From DATCZB01 sp035513215 (GTDB lineage: Bacteria > Pseudomonadota > Gammaproteobacteria > Steroidobacterales > Rariloculaceae): a DNA stretch of 50,868 bases. The position numbers were made by a program, and so were the translations under genes. Of the stretch, positions 7,360 to 16,887 are shown piece by piece. The stretch's first letter is position 1; each line of letters opens with the position of its first letter. Location of the stretch: assembly GCA_035513215.1 (NCBI GenBank), contig DATKCK010000002.1, positions 1-50,868 of the forward strand, read 5' to 3'. Below the pieces are notes generated by a model. That model searched no databases, was not told the origin of the DNA, and worked only from the letters and a program-made list of their open reading frames with translations.

Positions 7360-8682
7360 ATGGCATCACGCGAAGGTAGCCTCGAAGCGCCGATCCGGCA
7401 TCCGCTCGACTGGCGGTCGGACGAATTTTTCGACCAAGGCGCGCTCGACGCCGAGCTGACCCGGGTCTTCGACATCTGCCACGGCTGCCGGCGCTGCTTC
7501 AGCCTCTGTCACGCCTTTCCGACTCTGTTCGATCTCGTCGACGAGTCGGAGTCGGGCGAGCTCGATTCCGTGCCGAAGAGTGCCTTTGGCGAAGTCGTCG
7601 AGCACTGTTATCTCTGCGACATGTGCTACATGACGAAGTGTCCCTACGTGCCGCCGCATCCTTGGAACGTCGACTTCCCGCATCTGATGCTCCGCGCCAA
7701 GGCCAAGCGCTTTCGCGACGGCAAGACTCGGGCGCGCGACCGGTTACTGAGCGCGACGGATACCGTCGGCAATATCGCCGGCATTCCCGTCGTGGCTCAG
7801 GTCGTCAACGCGGTCAATGCCACGAGCACGGGGCGCCGGCTGCTCGAGAGCACGCTCGGCGTCGCCCGCGATGCGCCGCTGCCCAGGTACGAGAGCAAGA
7901 CGGCGCGCAAGCGCCACAAGCAGAAGATCGCGCCGGCCTCGGGCCAGGCCCAGTCGGAAGGGCTCAAGGTCGCCGTGTTTGCGACCTGCTACGGCAACCG
8001 CAATCAGCCGCAGGTCGTCGACGACCTGATCGCGATCCTCGAGCACAACGGCATAGACGTTCGCCTGCCGGCATCGGAACGTTGCTGCGGGATGCCGAAG
8101 CTCGAAACAGGGGATCTCGATTCGGTCGCAACGCTCAAGGACAGGAACGTTCCGGTACTCAAGCGGCTCGTCGACTCGGGCTACGCCTTGACCGCCTGCA
8201 TTCCGTCCTGTGTCCTGATGTTCAAGCAGGAGTTGCCCCTGCTGTTTCCCGACGACGATGACGTCAAGGCCGTCGCCGGGGCGTTCCATGATCCCTTCGA
8301 GTACCTGATGCAGCGCCACAGGCAAGGCGAGCTCAAGACCGACTTCAAGGCGGCGCTCGGCAAGATCAGCTACCAGGTCCCGTGTCATCTCAGGGTCCAG
8401 AACCTGGGGTTGAAGACCCGCGACGTGCTCGAGCTCGTGCCCGACACCGAGGTCAAGCCGATCGAGCGCTGCTCCGGGCACGACGGCACCTATGCGGTCA
8501 AGAAGGAGTATCGCGAGGTCTCGAAGAAGATCGCGCGGCCCGTGGCGCGTCAGGTCGATTCGGCCGGGGCCGACCACTTCACGAGCGATTGCCCGATGGC
8601 GGCCGAGCAGATCGCGAGCGTCGCCGGGTCTGCCGAGCCCACTCACCCGATTCAGCTACTGAGGCGCGCTTATGGCATTTGA
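7360..8682 (+). CDS. Fe-S oxidoreductase, GlpC/HdrD-like, with two CCG domains
   Basis: 440 aa. Two ferredoxin-type cysteine clusters lie near the N-terminus (CHGCRRCFSLCHAFP and CYLCDMCYMTKCPYVPPH). Two cysteine-rich CCG domains follow, around ERCCGMP plus ACIPSC, and around PCHLRVQNLG plus ERCSGHDGTY plus SDCPMA. CCG domains bind noncanonical 4Fe-4S clusters in heterodisulfide reductase and in the GlpC subunit. No membrane helix is seen. Placement between rubrerythrin and a DUF3501 gene recurs in other proteobacteria; I infer that it passes electrons to the rubrerythrin. Its 3' end overlaps the next gene by 11 bases. Confidence 0.85.
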   Translation: MASREGSLEAPIRHPLDWRSDEFFDQGALDAELTRVFDICHGCRRCFSLCHAFPTLFDLVDESESGELDSVPKSAFGEVVEHCYLCDMCYMTKCPYVPPHPWNVDFPHLMLRAKAKRFRDGKTRARDRLLSATDTVGNIAGIPVVAQVVNAVNATSTGRRLLESTLGVARDAPLPRYESKTARKRHKQKIAPASGQAQSEGLKVAVFATCYGNRNQPQVVDDLIAILEHNGIDVRLPASERCCGMPKLETGDLDSVATLKDRNVPVLKRLVDSGYALTACIPSCVLMFKQELPLLFPDDDDVKAVAGAFHDPFEYLMQRHRQGELKTDFKAALGKISYQVPCHLRVQNLGLKTRDVLELVPDTEVKPIERCSGHDGTYAVKKEYREVSKKIARPVARQVDSAGADHFTSDCPMAAEQIASVAGSAEPTHPIQLLRRAYGI

Positions 8683-9274
8683 GACGGCAGCGCATGGGCC
8701 GATCGCGGCCGGCGACCTCTACTCGCTCGAGGAATATCACAGGATCCGTCCGGAGTTTCGCGAGCGCGTGCTCGCGCACAAGAAGCACCGCCAGGTCGCC
8801 GTCGGCCCGAATGCGACGCTCTATTTCGAGGACCGCCTGACGATGCAGTACCAGGTGCAGGAGATGCTGCGCATCGAGCGAATCTTCGAGACCGAAGCGA
8901 TCGAGGATGAGCTTTCGGCCTACAACCCGCTGATACCGACCGGGTCGAATCTGAAGGCGACGTTCATGATCGAGTTCCCGGACGTCGATGAGCGCAGGCA
9001 GCGTCTCGCCAGGCTCAAGGGGATCGAGGACCATCTCCATGCGCAGGTCGGAAACGGCGAGCGCATCGCCTGCATCGCGGACGAGGACCTCGAACGCACC
9101 AGCGAGGATAAGACGTCGGCCGTGCACTTCGTGCGCTTCGAGTTCGACGCGGCGAGCATCGATGCGCTTAAAGAGGGTGCGCCGCTCGCCTTTCTGATCG
9201 ACCATCCCGAGTACCGTCATCGTTCGGATCTTTCAGCCGAACAACGTGCCGCACTGATCGCCGACTTCGATTAG
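8672..9274 (+). CDS. DUF3501 family protein
   Basis: 200-aa soluble protein of unknown function. I recognise the family from the N-terminal pattern DLYSLEEYHRIRPEFRERVLAHKKHR, the following LYFEDRLTMQYQVQEMLR segment and the IPTGSNLKATFMIEF strand. It overlaps the Fe-S gene by 11 bases, so the two products are probably made together. The conserved linkage with rubrerythrin and a CCG-domain protein suggests an accessory role in the peroxide-reduction system; the biochemical function is not known. Confidence 0.8.
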   Translation: MAFETAAHGPIAAGDLYSLEEYHRIRPEFRERVLAHKKHRQVAVGPNATLYFEDRLTMQYQVQEMLRIERIFETEAIEDELSAYNPLIPTGSNLKATFMIEFPDVDERRQRLARLKGIEDHLHAQVGNGERIACIADEDLERTSEDKTSAVHFVRFEFDAASIDALKEGAPLAFLIDHPEYRHRSDLSAEQRAALIADFD

Positions 9275-9322
9275 ACTGGGGCGCGATTGCCCCGGTGGGA
9301 GGGGTAGGGATTATCGGAGTCG

Positions 9323-11224
9323 ATGTCGAAATCGTATCGCGCCGCTGATATCGAAGTACTGAGCGGTCTCGAGCCCGTGCACCGGCGTCCGGGCATGTAC
9401 ACGGACACGACGCGGCCGAATCATCTCGCGCACGAGGTCGTCGACAACAGCGTCGACGAGGCGCTCGCGGGCCATGCCCGGCGAATCGTCGTCAAGCTCT
9501 ACGCCGACGGCTCGCTCGAGGTTGCCGATGACGGGCGCGGGATGCCGGTCGACGTGCATCCGAAGGAGAAGATGCCCGGTGTCGAGCTGATCCTGACGCG
9601 CCTGCACGCCGGCGGCAAGTTCTCGGACAAGCACTACAAGTTCGCGGGCGGCCTGCACGGCGTCGGCGTCTCGGTCGTCAATGCGCTCTCGAAACAGCTC
9701 GAGGTCTGGATCAAGCGCGACGGCAAGGAGTACAATATGAGCTTCGCCGGCGGCAAGCGCCGCGGCAAGCTCGAGACGGTCGGCAAGGTCGGCAAGGCCA
9801 ATACCGGCACGACGATCCGCTTCTGGCCGGACCCCAAGTATTTCGACAGCCCTAAATTTTCCCTGTCGCGCCTGAAGCATCTGCTTCGCGCGAAGGCCGT
9901 GCTCTGCCCGGGCCTCGAGGTCGAGCTCGAGGTCGAGAAGCCGAAGGAAAATGAGAGCTGGTGCTACGAGGCCGGACTCGAGCAATACCTGCTCGAGAGC
10001 CTCGCCGATGCCGAGCGCCTGCCGGCCGAGCCCTTCTCGGGCAGCCTCAGCGGTCCGCGCGAGGCGATCGACTGGGCGCTCGTCTGGCAGCCCGACGGTA
10101 CCCTCACGACGGCCGAGAGCTACGTCAATCTGATTCCGACCGTGCAGGGCGGCACGCACGTCAACGGCCTGCGCGCCGGGCTGACCGAGGCGCTGCGCGA
10201 GTTCTGCGAGTTCCGCGGCAATCTGCCGCGCGGCGTGAAGCTCGCGCCCGAGGATGTCTGGGAGGGCGTCAACTTCGTGCTCTCGGTCAAGATGCAGGAT
10301 CCGCAGTTCGCGGGTCAGACCAAGGAGCGGCTCGGCTCGCGCGAGGTCGCAAGTTTCGTTGCGGGCGTCGTCAAGGACAGCTTCGCGCTCTGGCTCAACC
10401 AGCACCCGGAAACGGGAGACGAAATCGCCCAGCTCGCCATTGCCCGCGCACAGGCGAGATCGCGATCGGCCAAAAAGGTGACGCGCAAGCGAATCGTCTC
10501 GGGGCCCGCCCTGCCGGGCAAGCTCGCCGACTGCACCTTGCAGGAGCCCGAGCTCTGCGAGCTCTTTCTCGTCGAGGGCGATTCGGCCGGCGGCTCGGCC
10601 AAGCAGGCGCGCAACCGGGAGACCCAGGCCGTCATGCCGCTACGCGGCAAGATCCTGAACACATGGGAGGTCGACCCGGCGGAGCTCCTCGCCTCGCAGG
10701 AAGTGCACAACATCAGCGTCGCGCTCGGCATCGATCCGGGCGCAACCGACCTCGGCGGGCTTCGCTATCACAAGATCTGCATCCTCGCCGATGCCGATTC
10801 GGACGGTCAGCACATCGCGACGTTGCTCTGCGCCTTGTTCCTGAAGCACTTTCTTGCGCTCGTCGAAGAGCGGCACGTCTATGTGGCGATGCCGCCGCTT
10901 TATCGCATCGACGTCGGCAAAGACGTTCACTACGCGCTCGACGCCGCCGAGCGCGACCTGCTGCTCGACCGCATCGAGGCCGAGAGGAAGACGGGCAAGA
11001 TCATGGTGACGCGCTTCAAGGGTCTCGGCGAGATGGATCCGATGCAGCTCAGGGAAACGACGATGGCGCCCGAGACGCGCCGTCTCGTGCAGCTCACGAT
11101 CGGCTCCGACGGCAAGGGCAGGAAGGACCCGGCTTTCGAGTTGCTGGACAAGCTTCTGGCCAAGAAGCGCGCGAGCGACCGGCGCGACTGGCTGCAAGAG
11201 AAGGGAAACCTCGCCGAGGTTTGA
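9323..11224 (+). CDS. parE: DNA topoisomerase IV subunit B
   Basis: ATPase subunit of topoisomerase IV, which decatenates replicated chromosomes. The 633-aa product has the ParE length and lacks the insertion typical of long proteobacterial GyrB. Visible: GHKL ATPase motifs DNSVDEALAGHA, DDGRGMP and KFAGGLHGVGVSVVNALS; TOPRIM motif FLVEGDSAGGSAKQARNR with PLRGKILN, and DADSDGQHI. ATG at 9323 follows GGAG. parC follows after 58 bases, an arrangement that supports ParE rather than GyrB. Confidence 0.94.
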   Translation: MSKSYRAADIEVLSGLEPVHRRPGMYTDTTRPNHLAHEVVDNSVDEALAGHARRIVVKLYADGSLEVADDGRGMPVDVHPKEKMPGVELILTRLHAGGKFSDKHYKFAGGLHGVGVSVVNALSKQLEVWIKRDGKEYNMSFAGGKRRGKLETVGKVGKANTGTTIRFWPDPKYFDSPKFSLSRLKHLLRAKAVLCPGLEVELEVEKPKENESWCYEAGLEQYLLESLADAERLPAEPFSGSLSGPREAIDWALVWQPDGTLTTAESYVNLIPTVQGGTHVNGLRAGLTEALREFCEFRGNLPRGVKLAPEDVWEGVNFVLSVKMQDPQFAGQTKERLGSREVASFVAGVVKDSFALWLNQHPETGDEIAQLAIARAQARSRSAKKVTRKRIVSGPALPGKLADCTLQEPELCELFLVEGDSAGGSAKQARNRETQAVMPLRGKILNTWEVDPAELLASQEVHNISVALGIDPGATDLGGLRYHKICILADADSDGQHIATLLCALFLKHFLALVEERHVYVAMPPLYRIDVGKDVHYALDAAERDLLLDRIEAERKTGKIMVTRFKGLGEMDPMQLRETTMAPETRRLVQLTIGSDGKGRKDPAFELLDKLLAKKRASDRRDWLQEKGNLAEV

Positions 11225-11282
11225 GCGCGAGATTCGACATCGCGCGCCCCGGATCCGGCGCGCGCCGCACGATGGGGATGTC

Positions 11283-13511
11283 ATGCAGGAACTGAGACTC
11301 GACTTCGACGGCATCGAAGAGCTGCCGCTCGCGACTTTCACCGAGAAGGCCTACCTCGACTACTCGATGTACGTCATTCTGGACCGCGCCCTGCCGCATC
11401 TCGGCGACGGGCTCAAACCCGTGCAGCGGCGCATCGTCTACGCGATGAGCGACCTCGGCCTCTCGGCCCAGTCGAAACCGAAGAAGGCCGCACGGACGGT
11501 CGGCGACGTGCTCGGCAAGTTCCATCCGCACGGCGATCTCGCCTGCTACGAGGCGATGGTGCACATGGCGCAGCCGTTCACCTACCGCTATCCGATCGTC
11601 GACGGCCACGGCAACTGGGGCTCGCAGGACGATCCTAAATCCTTTGCGGCGATGCGCTACACGGAAGCGAAACTGACGCCCTACGCGCGCGTGTTACTCG
11701 CCGAGCTCGGCCAAGGCACCGTCGACTGGACGCCGAACTTCGACGGCACGCTTTCAGAGCCCGTGCTGCTGCCCTCTCAGTTGCCGAACCTGATCCTCAA
11801 CGGCACGAGCGGCATCGCGGTCGGCATGTCGACCGACGTGCCGCCGCACAATCTGCGCGAAGTCGCGGCCGCGCTGATCCGCCTGCTCGACGAGCCTGCC
11901 GCGACGCTGTCGAAGCTCATGCGCCACATCAAGGGGCCCGATTTCCCGACCGGCGGCGAGCTCGTCTCGACGCGCTCGGAGCTGACGCAGGTCTACAAGA
12001 CGGGCTTGGGCAGCCTGAGGCTGCGCGCCCGCTACGAGATCGACAACGGCGAGATAATCATCGTCGAGCTGCCGCATCAGACCTCGGGCGCCAAAGTGCT
12101 CGAGCAGATCGCAACGCAGATGCGGGCGAAGAAGCTGCCGATGGTCGAGGATCTCCGCGACGAGTCCGATCACGAGAGCCCGACCCGGCTCGTGCTGACG
12201 CTCAAAGCGAGCGTCGACGCCCAGGCACTGATGAGTCATCTCTTTGCGACCACGGACCTCGAGCGCAGCATCCGGGTCAACTGTAACGTCATCGCGCTCG
12301 ACGGACGGCCGAAGGTGTTCGGGCTCAGGGAACTGCTCGTCGAGTGGCTCGAGTTTCGAACGGCGACCGTCAGGCGCAGGCTCGAGCACCGGCTCGAGAA
12401 GGTCACGTCGCGTTTGCATGTTCTCGACGGGCTCTTGATCGCCTATCTCAATATCGACGCCGTCATCAGGATCATTCGGAGCGAGGACGAGCCGAAGCCC
12501 GTATTGATGAAGCGCTTCAAGCTCAGCGACACGCAGGCCGAGGCGATACTCGAGCTCAGGCTCCGCCACCTCGCCCGGCTCGAGGAGATGAAGATCAAAG
12601 GCGAGCAGAAATTGCTCGCCGACGAGGAAGCGGAGCTCAGGTCGACGCTGAAGTCCAAGGCGAAGCTGAAGAAGCTGATGCGCGATGAGCTCACGGCGCT
12701 CGCCGGGGAACACGGCGACGACCGGCGCACGAATCTGGTCGAGCGGCCGCAGGCGAAAGCCATCGCCGAGGCCGAGCTCGTTGCCAACGACCCGATCACG
12801 GTCGTGCTCTCGGCGCGCGGCTGGGCTCGGGCGGCCAAGGGCCACGAAATCGATGCCGAGGCGCTGGCCTATCGTTCGGGCGATGCGTTTCTTGCGGCTG
12901 CCCTGGGTCGGAGCAACGAGACGGCCATCTTTATCGACTCGACGGGGCGCGCCTACAACGTGCCGGCACACGCGCTGCCGTCCGCTCGCGGTCAAGGCGA
13001 GCCTTTGTCGGGGCATCTCAATCCGCCCGACGGTGCGAGCTTCTGCGCCGTCATGATCGGCAAGTCCGACGACCGCTGGGTCATCGCGTCGACGGCCGGC
13101 TACGGGTTCGTCGTCAAGCTCGAGGATCTTGCGACACGCAACAAGGCGGGCAAGGCCGCGCTGCGCGTGCCTGCGGGCGCCTCGGTCGTGACGGCGGCCC
13201 GCGTCGGCGAGGACACGGACCGGCTCGCGGCCGTTTCGAGCGACGGGCGGCTGCTCGTCTTCGAGCTCGAGGAGCTGCCCGAGCTCAGCAAAGGCAAGGG
13301 CAACAAGATTCTGTCGCTGCCGGGCAAGGGCAAGGAACGAATGGTCGCGATCGCCGCGCTCGGTCCGGAGCAGTCGCTGAAAGTGCGATCCGGCAAGCGC
13401 GATATGACGCTGAAGTCCAAAGACCTCGAGCACTACCTCGGCAACCGCGCGCGCCGCGGCATGGCCCTGCCGCGCGGCTGGCGCAACGTCGACCGGCTGA
13501 CAGCCGAGTAA
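11283..13511 (+). CDS. parC: DNA topoisomerase IV subunit A
   Basis: DNA cleavage and religation subunit of topoisomerase IV. 742 aa, about the size of E. coli ParC. The active-site tyrosine is in FAAMRYTEAKL; the preceding quinolone-determining region reads GKFHPHGDLACYEAMV. Leu86 therefore stands where E. coli has Ser80, a position where Leu or Ile gives fluoroquinolone resistance in several species. The C-terminal half is a beta-pinwheel. Paired with parE and probably cotranscribed with it. A REPIN-like repeat follows. Confidence 0.94.
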   Translation: MQELRLDFDGIEELPLATFTEKAYLDYSMYVILDRALPHLGDGLKPVQRRIVYAMSDLGLSAQSKPKKAARTVGDVLGKFHPHGDLACYEAMVHMAQPFTYRYPIVDGHGNWGSQDDPKSFAAMRYTEAKLTPYARVLLAELGQGTVDWTPNFDGTLSEPVLLPSQLPNLILNGTSGIAVGMSTDVPPHNLREVAAALIRLLDEPAATLSKLMRHIKGPDFPTGGELVSTRSELTQVYKTGLGSLRLRARYEIDNGEIIIVELPHQTSGAKVLEQIATQMRAKKLPMVEDLRDESDHESPTRLVLTLKASVDAQALMSHLFATTDLERSIRVNCNVIALDGRPKVFGLRELLVEWLEFRTATVRRRLEHRLEKVTSRLHVLDGLLIAYLNIDAVIRIIRSEDEPKPVLMKRFKLSDTQAEAILELRLRHLARLEEMKIKGEQKLLADEEAELRSTLKSKAKLKKLMRDELTALAGEHGDDRRTNLVERPQAKAIAEAELVANDPITVVLSARGWARAAKGHEIDAEALAYRSGDAFLAAALGRSNETAIFIDSTGRAYNVPAHALPSARGQGEPLSGHLNPPDGASFCAVMIGKSDDRWVIASTAGYGFVVKLEDLATRNKAGKAALRVPAGASVVTAARVGEDTDRLAAVSSDGRLLVFELEELPELSKGKGNKILSLPGKGKERMVAIAALGPEQSLKVRSGKRDMTLKSKDLEHYLGNRARRGMALPRGWRNVDRLTAE

Positions 13512-13519
13512 TGGAGTCA

Positions 13520-13603
13520 TGGGGTCAGACGCCTTTAGGTTCTGGAGTAATGGGGTCAGACCCCTTCAGGTTCGGGGCCCGAACCTGAACGGGTCTGACC
13601 CCA
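13520..13603. repeat. REPIN-like repeat, copy 3 (one degenerate half plus one full unit)
   Basis: The full unit (13552-13602) has 25-base arms with a single mismatch around one central G. It is preceded at 13520-13542 by a mutated left half (GGGGTCAGACGCC). Located between the convergent parC and FimX-like genes. Confidence 0.9.
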
Positions 13604-13636
13604 CTTAGCCTAGCCGTGACCCCACTTAGCCGCGAC

Positions 13637-15694
13637 TTAGCTGGCGGCTTCGAGGACGACCTCGGGCTCGTGCAGGTAGTGGCCCTGCATGTACGAGACG
13701 CCGAGCTGGAACAGGACGGCCATCGCGTTGGCATTCTCGACGCGCGAGGCGATCGTCTGGATCTTATGCCGGGTCGCGTTCGAGACGAAGCCGCGCAGCT
13801 TTTCCTGGATCGCACGATCGTCGGCGATTCGCTGCATGAACGAGCCGTCGAACTTGACGTAGTCCATCGGCGTGTTGGTCAAGACGCGCAGCGGATCGCG
13901 CCCGATGCCGAATTGCTCGACGGCGAAGCGGAACCCCAGGCTTCTGAGCGCCTTGGACAGCGCCACCGTCTGCTTCTGGTACTGACTCGCGTCATGCTCG
14001 CTGACCTGAAAGCAGATGTTCCGAGCCTTGACCCTCGAGTTCTTCATGTGACCGGAGATCCAGTCGACGAGGGACGGATCGAGTATCGATTCGTGCGACA
14101 GCTTGACGAAGACGAGATCGGAGGCTTCGCGGGCGCAGAAGGAGAACGAGGCATCGATGACCCAGCGGTCAATAGGGCGCAAGAGCTTGTTGCGCGCGGC
14201 CGTGGCCATGAAGTCGGACGCTCCGATCTCGTCGCCCTGCTCGTCGACCATGCGCACGACGGTATCGAACATGCGCTCCGCCGCGCCGCCGAGATTGGCG
14301 ATGCTGAGGTGAACGAGGCGGAAGCGGTTCTCGACCAGGGCCGACTTGATCTGGCGAACCCAGAGCGCATCGATGCGCCGGATTCTCGTGCTCTCGTCGG
14401 CCGTCTCCTCGATGATGACCTGATTGCCGCCGTTCTGGCGGCTGTGCTGATTGGCGCGCTCGGCGCTGCGGATCAGGTCCTCGACGCGATCGGAGCTTTC
14501 GCCCATCTCGGCGAGCCCGATCGAGGAGGTCAGCGACAGCGAGCGGCCGGCCGCCTCGAACAGATGCTCGGAGATGCGGTGGAGCGCGTTCTCGGCCCAG
14601 GCCTGAATGTCGCGCAGGCTCCCCCGCTCGAGGACGAACGCGAATACTGTGCCGCCGAATCGTCCCGCGACGTCGGACTCGCTCATTAGCCGGCCGAGAA
14701 TGCCGGCGAGCTGAGCAATGATTTCCTCGCTCGAGATCGGGCCGACGTCGCGCTCGACCTCGCTGAACTTGTCGGGGCGGATGATCGCGAGCGCGCGGGC
14801 GCCGCTCGCGGCGCGCTGATCGAGCTTGTCGGTCAGAATCTGAAGGAACTGCTGGCGCTGAAGGAAACCCGTGACGGGGTCCGTGTTGAGCACCTTCTCG
14901 ACGATCGCCTCGGACTGAGCCTCGGCTTCGGGCGCCGGCCGGTGCCTGACGCTGAGCCGGGTCGCGGGCTCCCCGTCGAAGGTCGAGGGTTCGAGCTCGA
15001 GCTCGACCGTGACCGTCTTGCCATCGCCGGCCAGCGCCTCGACGCGCAGCGAGTCGCCGTCCCAACGGCCCTTGTCGCAGGCGATCAGCGCGCCCTTCAG
15101 CGTCGCCTGGCTGCTTCCCGCGAGGAAATCCATGATCGGGCCGAGCGCATCGTCGATCTTCGAGTCGACGAAGAGGTCGGCCCAGGCCTGATTGGCGTCG
15201 ACGACGATACCTTCCTGAACCTGCGCGATCGCATCGGTCGAGCCCGACATGAACGTCTTGAGCTGCTTCTTGTATTGCGTCGCCGATCGGAGCGTATCGT
15301 TGAGCGCCCGTTCGAGATGAAAGCCGCGAAGCTCGCGCTCGCAGACGATGCAGATTCTCTCGGGATTCGCCGTCGACACGAGGTCGCAGGCGCCGGCCTG
15401 GAGCGCTTCGGTGATCGCGGCCTCGTCGGCCGTCGATCGCACGGCGATCAGCGGCGACATCCTGGCGTAGAGCTGTCGCAGCTTTGCGACCTCGCGAACG
15501 CTGGCCGTGTGGTGCTCGGCGAAGAAGATCAGCAGGTTAGGCGGGTCGGCATCGAGCAGCGTCTCGAGCTGGTCGAGCTTGGTGATACCGCGGCAGCGTA
15601 CCGGGTGGCCGGCATCCCGCATCGTCTTGTTGAAGTAGGCAACGTCCTCGCTGCGCTCGGTCAGAATGACAACGGGAACGGAAGACTCGTTCAT
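13637..15694 (-). CDS. FimX-like protein: degenerate REC, PAS, GGDEF and EAL domains
   Basis: 685 aa, with the size and layout of Pseudomonas FimX (a type IV pilus and twitching regulator). Residues 1-~125 are receiver-like without the phosphoacceptor Asp (LLIFFAEHH). A PAS-like region spans ~140-255. The GGDEF domain (~270-425) starts with TDPVTGFLQR, but GGDEF itself is GGTVF (347-351). In the EAL domain (~445-680), EAL-R-W is replaced by DTVVRM (477-482), and the metal-binding DDFG is EQFG (593-596). It should be neither cyclase nor phosphodiesterase, more likely a c-di-GMP effector or scaffold, as FimX is. Whether this very degenerate EAL still binds c-di-GMP is open. Monocistronic. Confidence 0.78.
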   Translation of the reverse strand: MNESSVPVVILTERSEDVAYFNKTMRDAGHPVRCRGITKLDQLETLLDADPPNLLIFFAEHHTASVREVAKLRQLYARMSPLIAVRSTADEAAITEALQAGACDLVSTANPERICIVCERELRGFHLERALNDTLRSATQYKKQLKTFMSGSTDAIAQVQEGIVVDANQAWADLFVDSKIDDALGPIMDFLAGSSQATLKGALIACDKGRWDGDSLRVEALAGDGKTVTVELELEPSTFDGEPATRLSVRHRPAPEAEAQSEAIVEKVLNTDPVTGFLQRQQFLQILTDKLDQRAASGARALAIIRPDKFSEVERDVGPISSEEIIAQLAGILGRLMSESDVAGRFGGTVFAFVLERGSLRDIQAWAENALHRISEHLFEAAGRSLSLTSSIGLAEMGESSDRVEDLIRSAERANQHSRQNGGNQVIIEETADESTRIRRIDALWVRQIKSALVENRFRLVHLSIANLGGAAERMFDTVVRMVDEQGDEIGASDFMATAARNKLLRPIDRWVIDASFSFCAREASDLVFVKLSHESILDPSLVDWISGHMKNSRVKARNICFQVSEHDASQYQKQTVALSKALRSLGFRFAVEQFGIGRDPLRVLTNTPMDYVKFDGSFMQRIADDRAIQEKLRGFVSNATRHKIQTIASRVENANAMAVLFQLGVSYMQGHYLHEPEVVLEAAS

Positions 15695-15767
15695 GCGGCT
15701 CGGCGATAGACCCCGGAAGGAATACGCTCAGTCTAACGATCGGTACGTGTCGCACTGGTACGCGCTT

Positions 15768-15804
15768 CACAGCTTTCGAGCTTTAGCTCGAGAATACGCT
15801 GCAA
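15768..15804 (-). terminator. Possible hairpin terminator after epmB
   Basis: Just past the epmB stop (minus strand), CGAGCT-AA-AGCTCG forms a small stem inside an outer AGCTTT/AAAGCT pair. There is no strong T-run, so this is only a candidate. Confidence 0.3.
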
Positions 15805-15806
15805 AG

Positions 15807-16862
15807 CTAGACGAACGGCGTTTTACTTAATTCGCCGGCCTCGTCGCGCACCAGCGTCGGCACCAGGTATCCGGGTGCCTGCTTGCGGATTGCCGCGACG
15901 AGCGCCGCAGCCTCGTGCTCCGCCACCTCGAAGTGGGCCGCGCCCGAAACACGGTCGAGCAGGTGAAGGTAATACGGCACGATCCCGGAGCGGCGCAGGC
16001 GCTCGCCGAGCCGGATCAGCGTTTCTACGTCGTCGTTGATGCCGCGCAGCAACACGGACTGATTCAGCAGATAGTCGGTGCAATGCTTGAGCGCCGTCGC
16101 GGCTGCTCTGACCGACTCGTCGATCTCGGCGGGATGATTCGCATGGACGACGACGATCGTGTCGAGGCGCGTGCCGGCGAGAATCTCGACGAGGCCCGCC
16201 TCGACGCGCGACGGCAGGACGATCGGAAAGCGCGTGTGGATTCTGAGGCTTTCGACGCCGGGCAGGGCCTCGATCCGCGAGATCAGCCGGCCGAGCCGCT
16301 CATTCGAGAGGCAGAACGGGTCGCCGCCGCTGAGTATCACCTCGCGAACGCCGGGTGTTGCCCGGATCGCTTGAAGCGCCGGTTCCCAGTCGTCACGGGC
16401 GGCGGTCTGATCGGCGTAGGAAAACTCGCGCCGGAAGCAGTAGCGGCAATGCACGGGGCAGGCGCCGGTCGTGATCAGCAAGGCGCGCCCCGGGTACTTC
16501 AGGATGCTGCCGTGGCGGGCGAGGCCGCGCTCGCCGAGCGGGTCGGGCCCGAAGCCGGCGATCCGCGCGTCCTCGGCGCGCGTCGGGAGCACCTGGCGCA
16601 GCAGCGGATCGAGCGGGTCGCGCTTGCGCATTCTGTCGATGAAGCTGCGCGGCACGAGCAGCGGAAACTCAAGTGCCGGGCTTGCGCCGTCACGGAGCGA
16701 GCCGGCGGGCAGCTCGAGCAGCCGTTCGAGCTCGCCGATCTCGCGCACGGCCTCGCGCAGCTCCCGCTGCCAGCTCGCAGGCCGGTTTGCGCTAGCTTCT
16801 TCGAGTGGGTGGGCCAAACTGGTGCGATCCCGACATTCGACGCGGTATGATGCCGCGCCCAT
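15807..16862 (-). CDS. epmB: EF-P (R)-beta-lysine pathway: lysine 2,3-aminomutase EpmB
   Basis: Radical-SAM, PLP-dependent enzyme that converts lysine to (R)-beta-lysine for modification of elongation factor P. The cluster motif is CPVHCRYCFRREF; LSGGDPFCLSNERL and YYLHLLDRVSGAAHF match the family, as does the N-terminal LLVPRSFIDRMRKRDPLDPL. It is divergent from efp, its target. The longest frame starts at 16889, inside the efp start region, which is unlikely. I use ATG 16862; a TTG at 16817 would better match the E. coli N-terminus and leave room for an efp promoter (TATGAT at 16846-16851). Confidence 0.9.
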   Translation of the reverse strand: MGAASYRVECRDRTSLAHPLEEASANRPASWQRELREAVREIGELERLLELPAGSLRDGASPALEFPLLVPRSFIDRMRKRDPLDPLLRQVLPTRAEDARIAGFGPDPLGERGLARHGSILKYPGRALLITTGACPVHCRYCFRREFSYADQTAARDDWEPALQAIRATPGVREVILSGGDPFCLSNERLGRLISRIEALPGVESLRIHTRFPIVLPSRVEAGLVEILAGTRLDTIVVVHANHPAEIDESVRAAATALKHCTDYLLNQSVLLRGINDDVETLIRLGERLRRSGIVPYYLHLLDRVSGAAHFEVAEHEAAALVAAIRKQAPGYLVPTLVRDEAGELSKTPFV

Positions 16863-16887
16863 TATAGAGAGAGCCCGGCTTTTCCTC

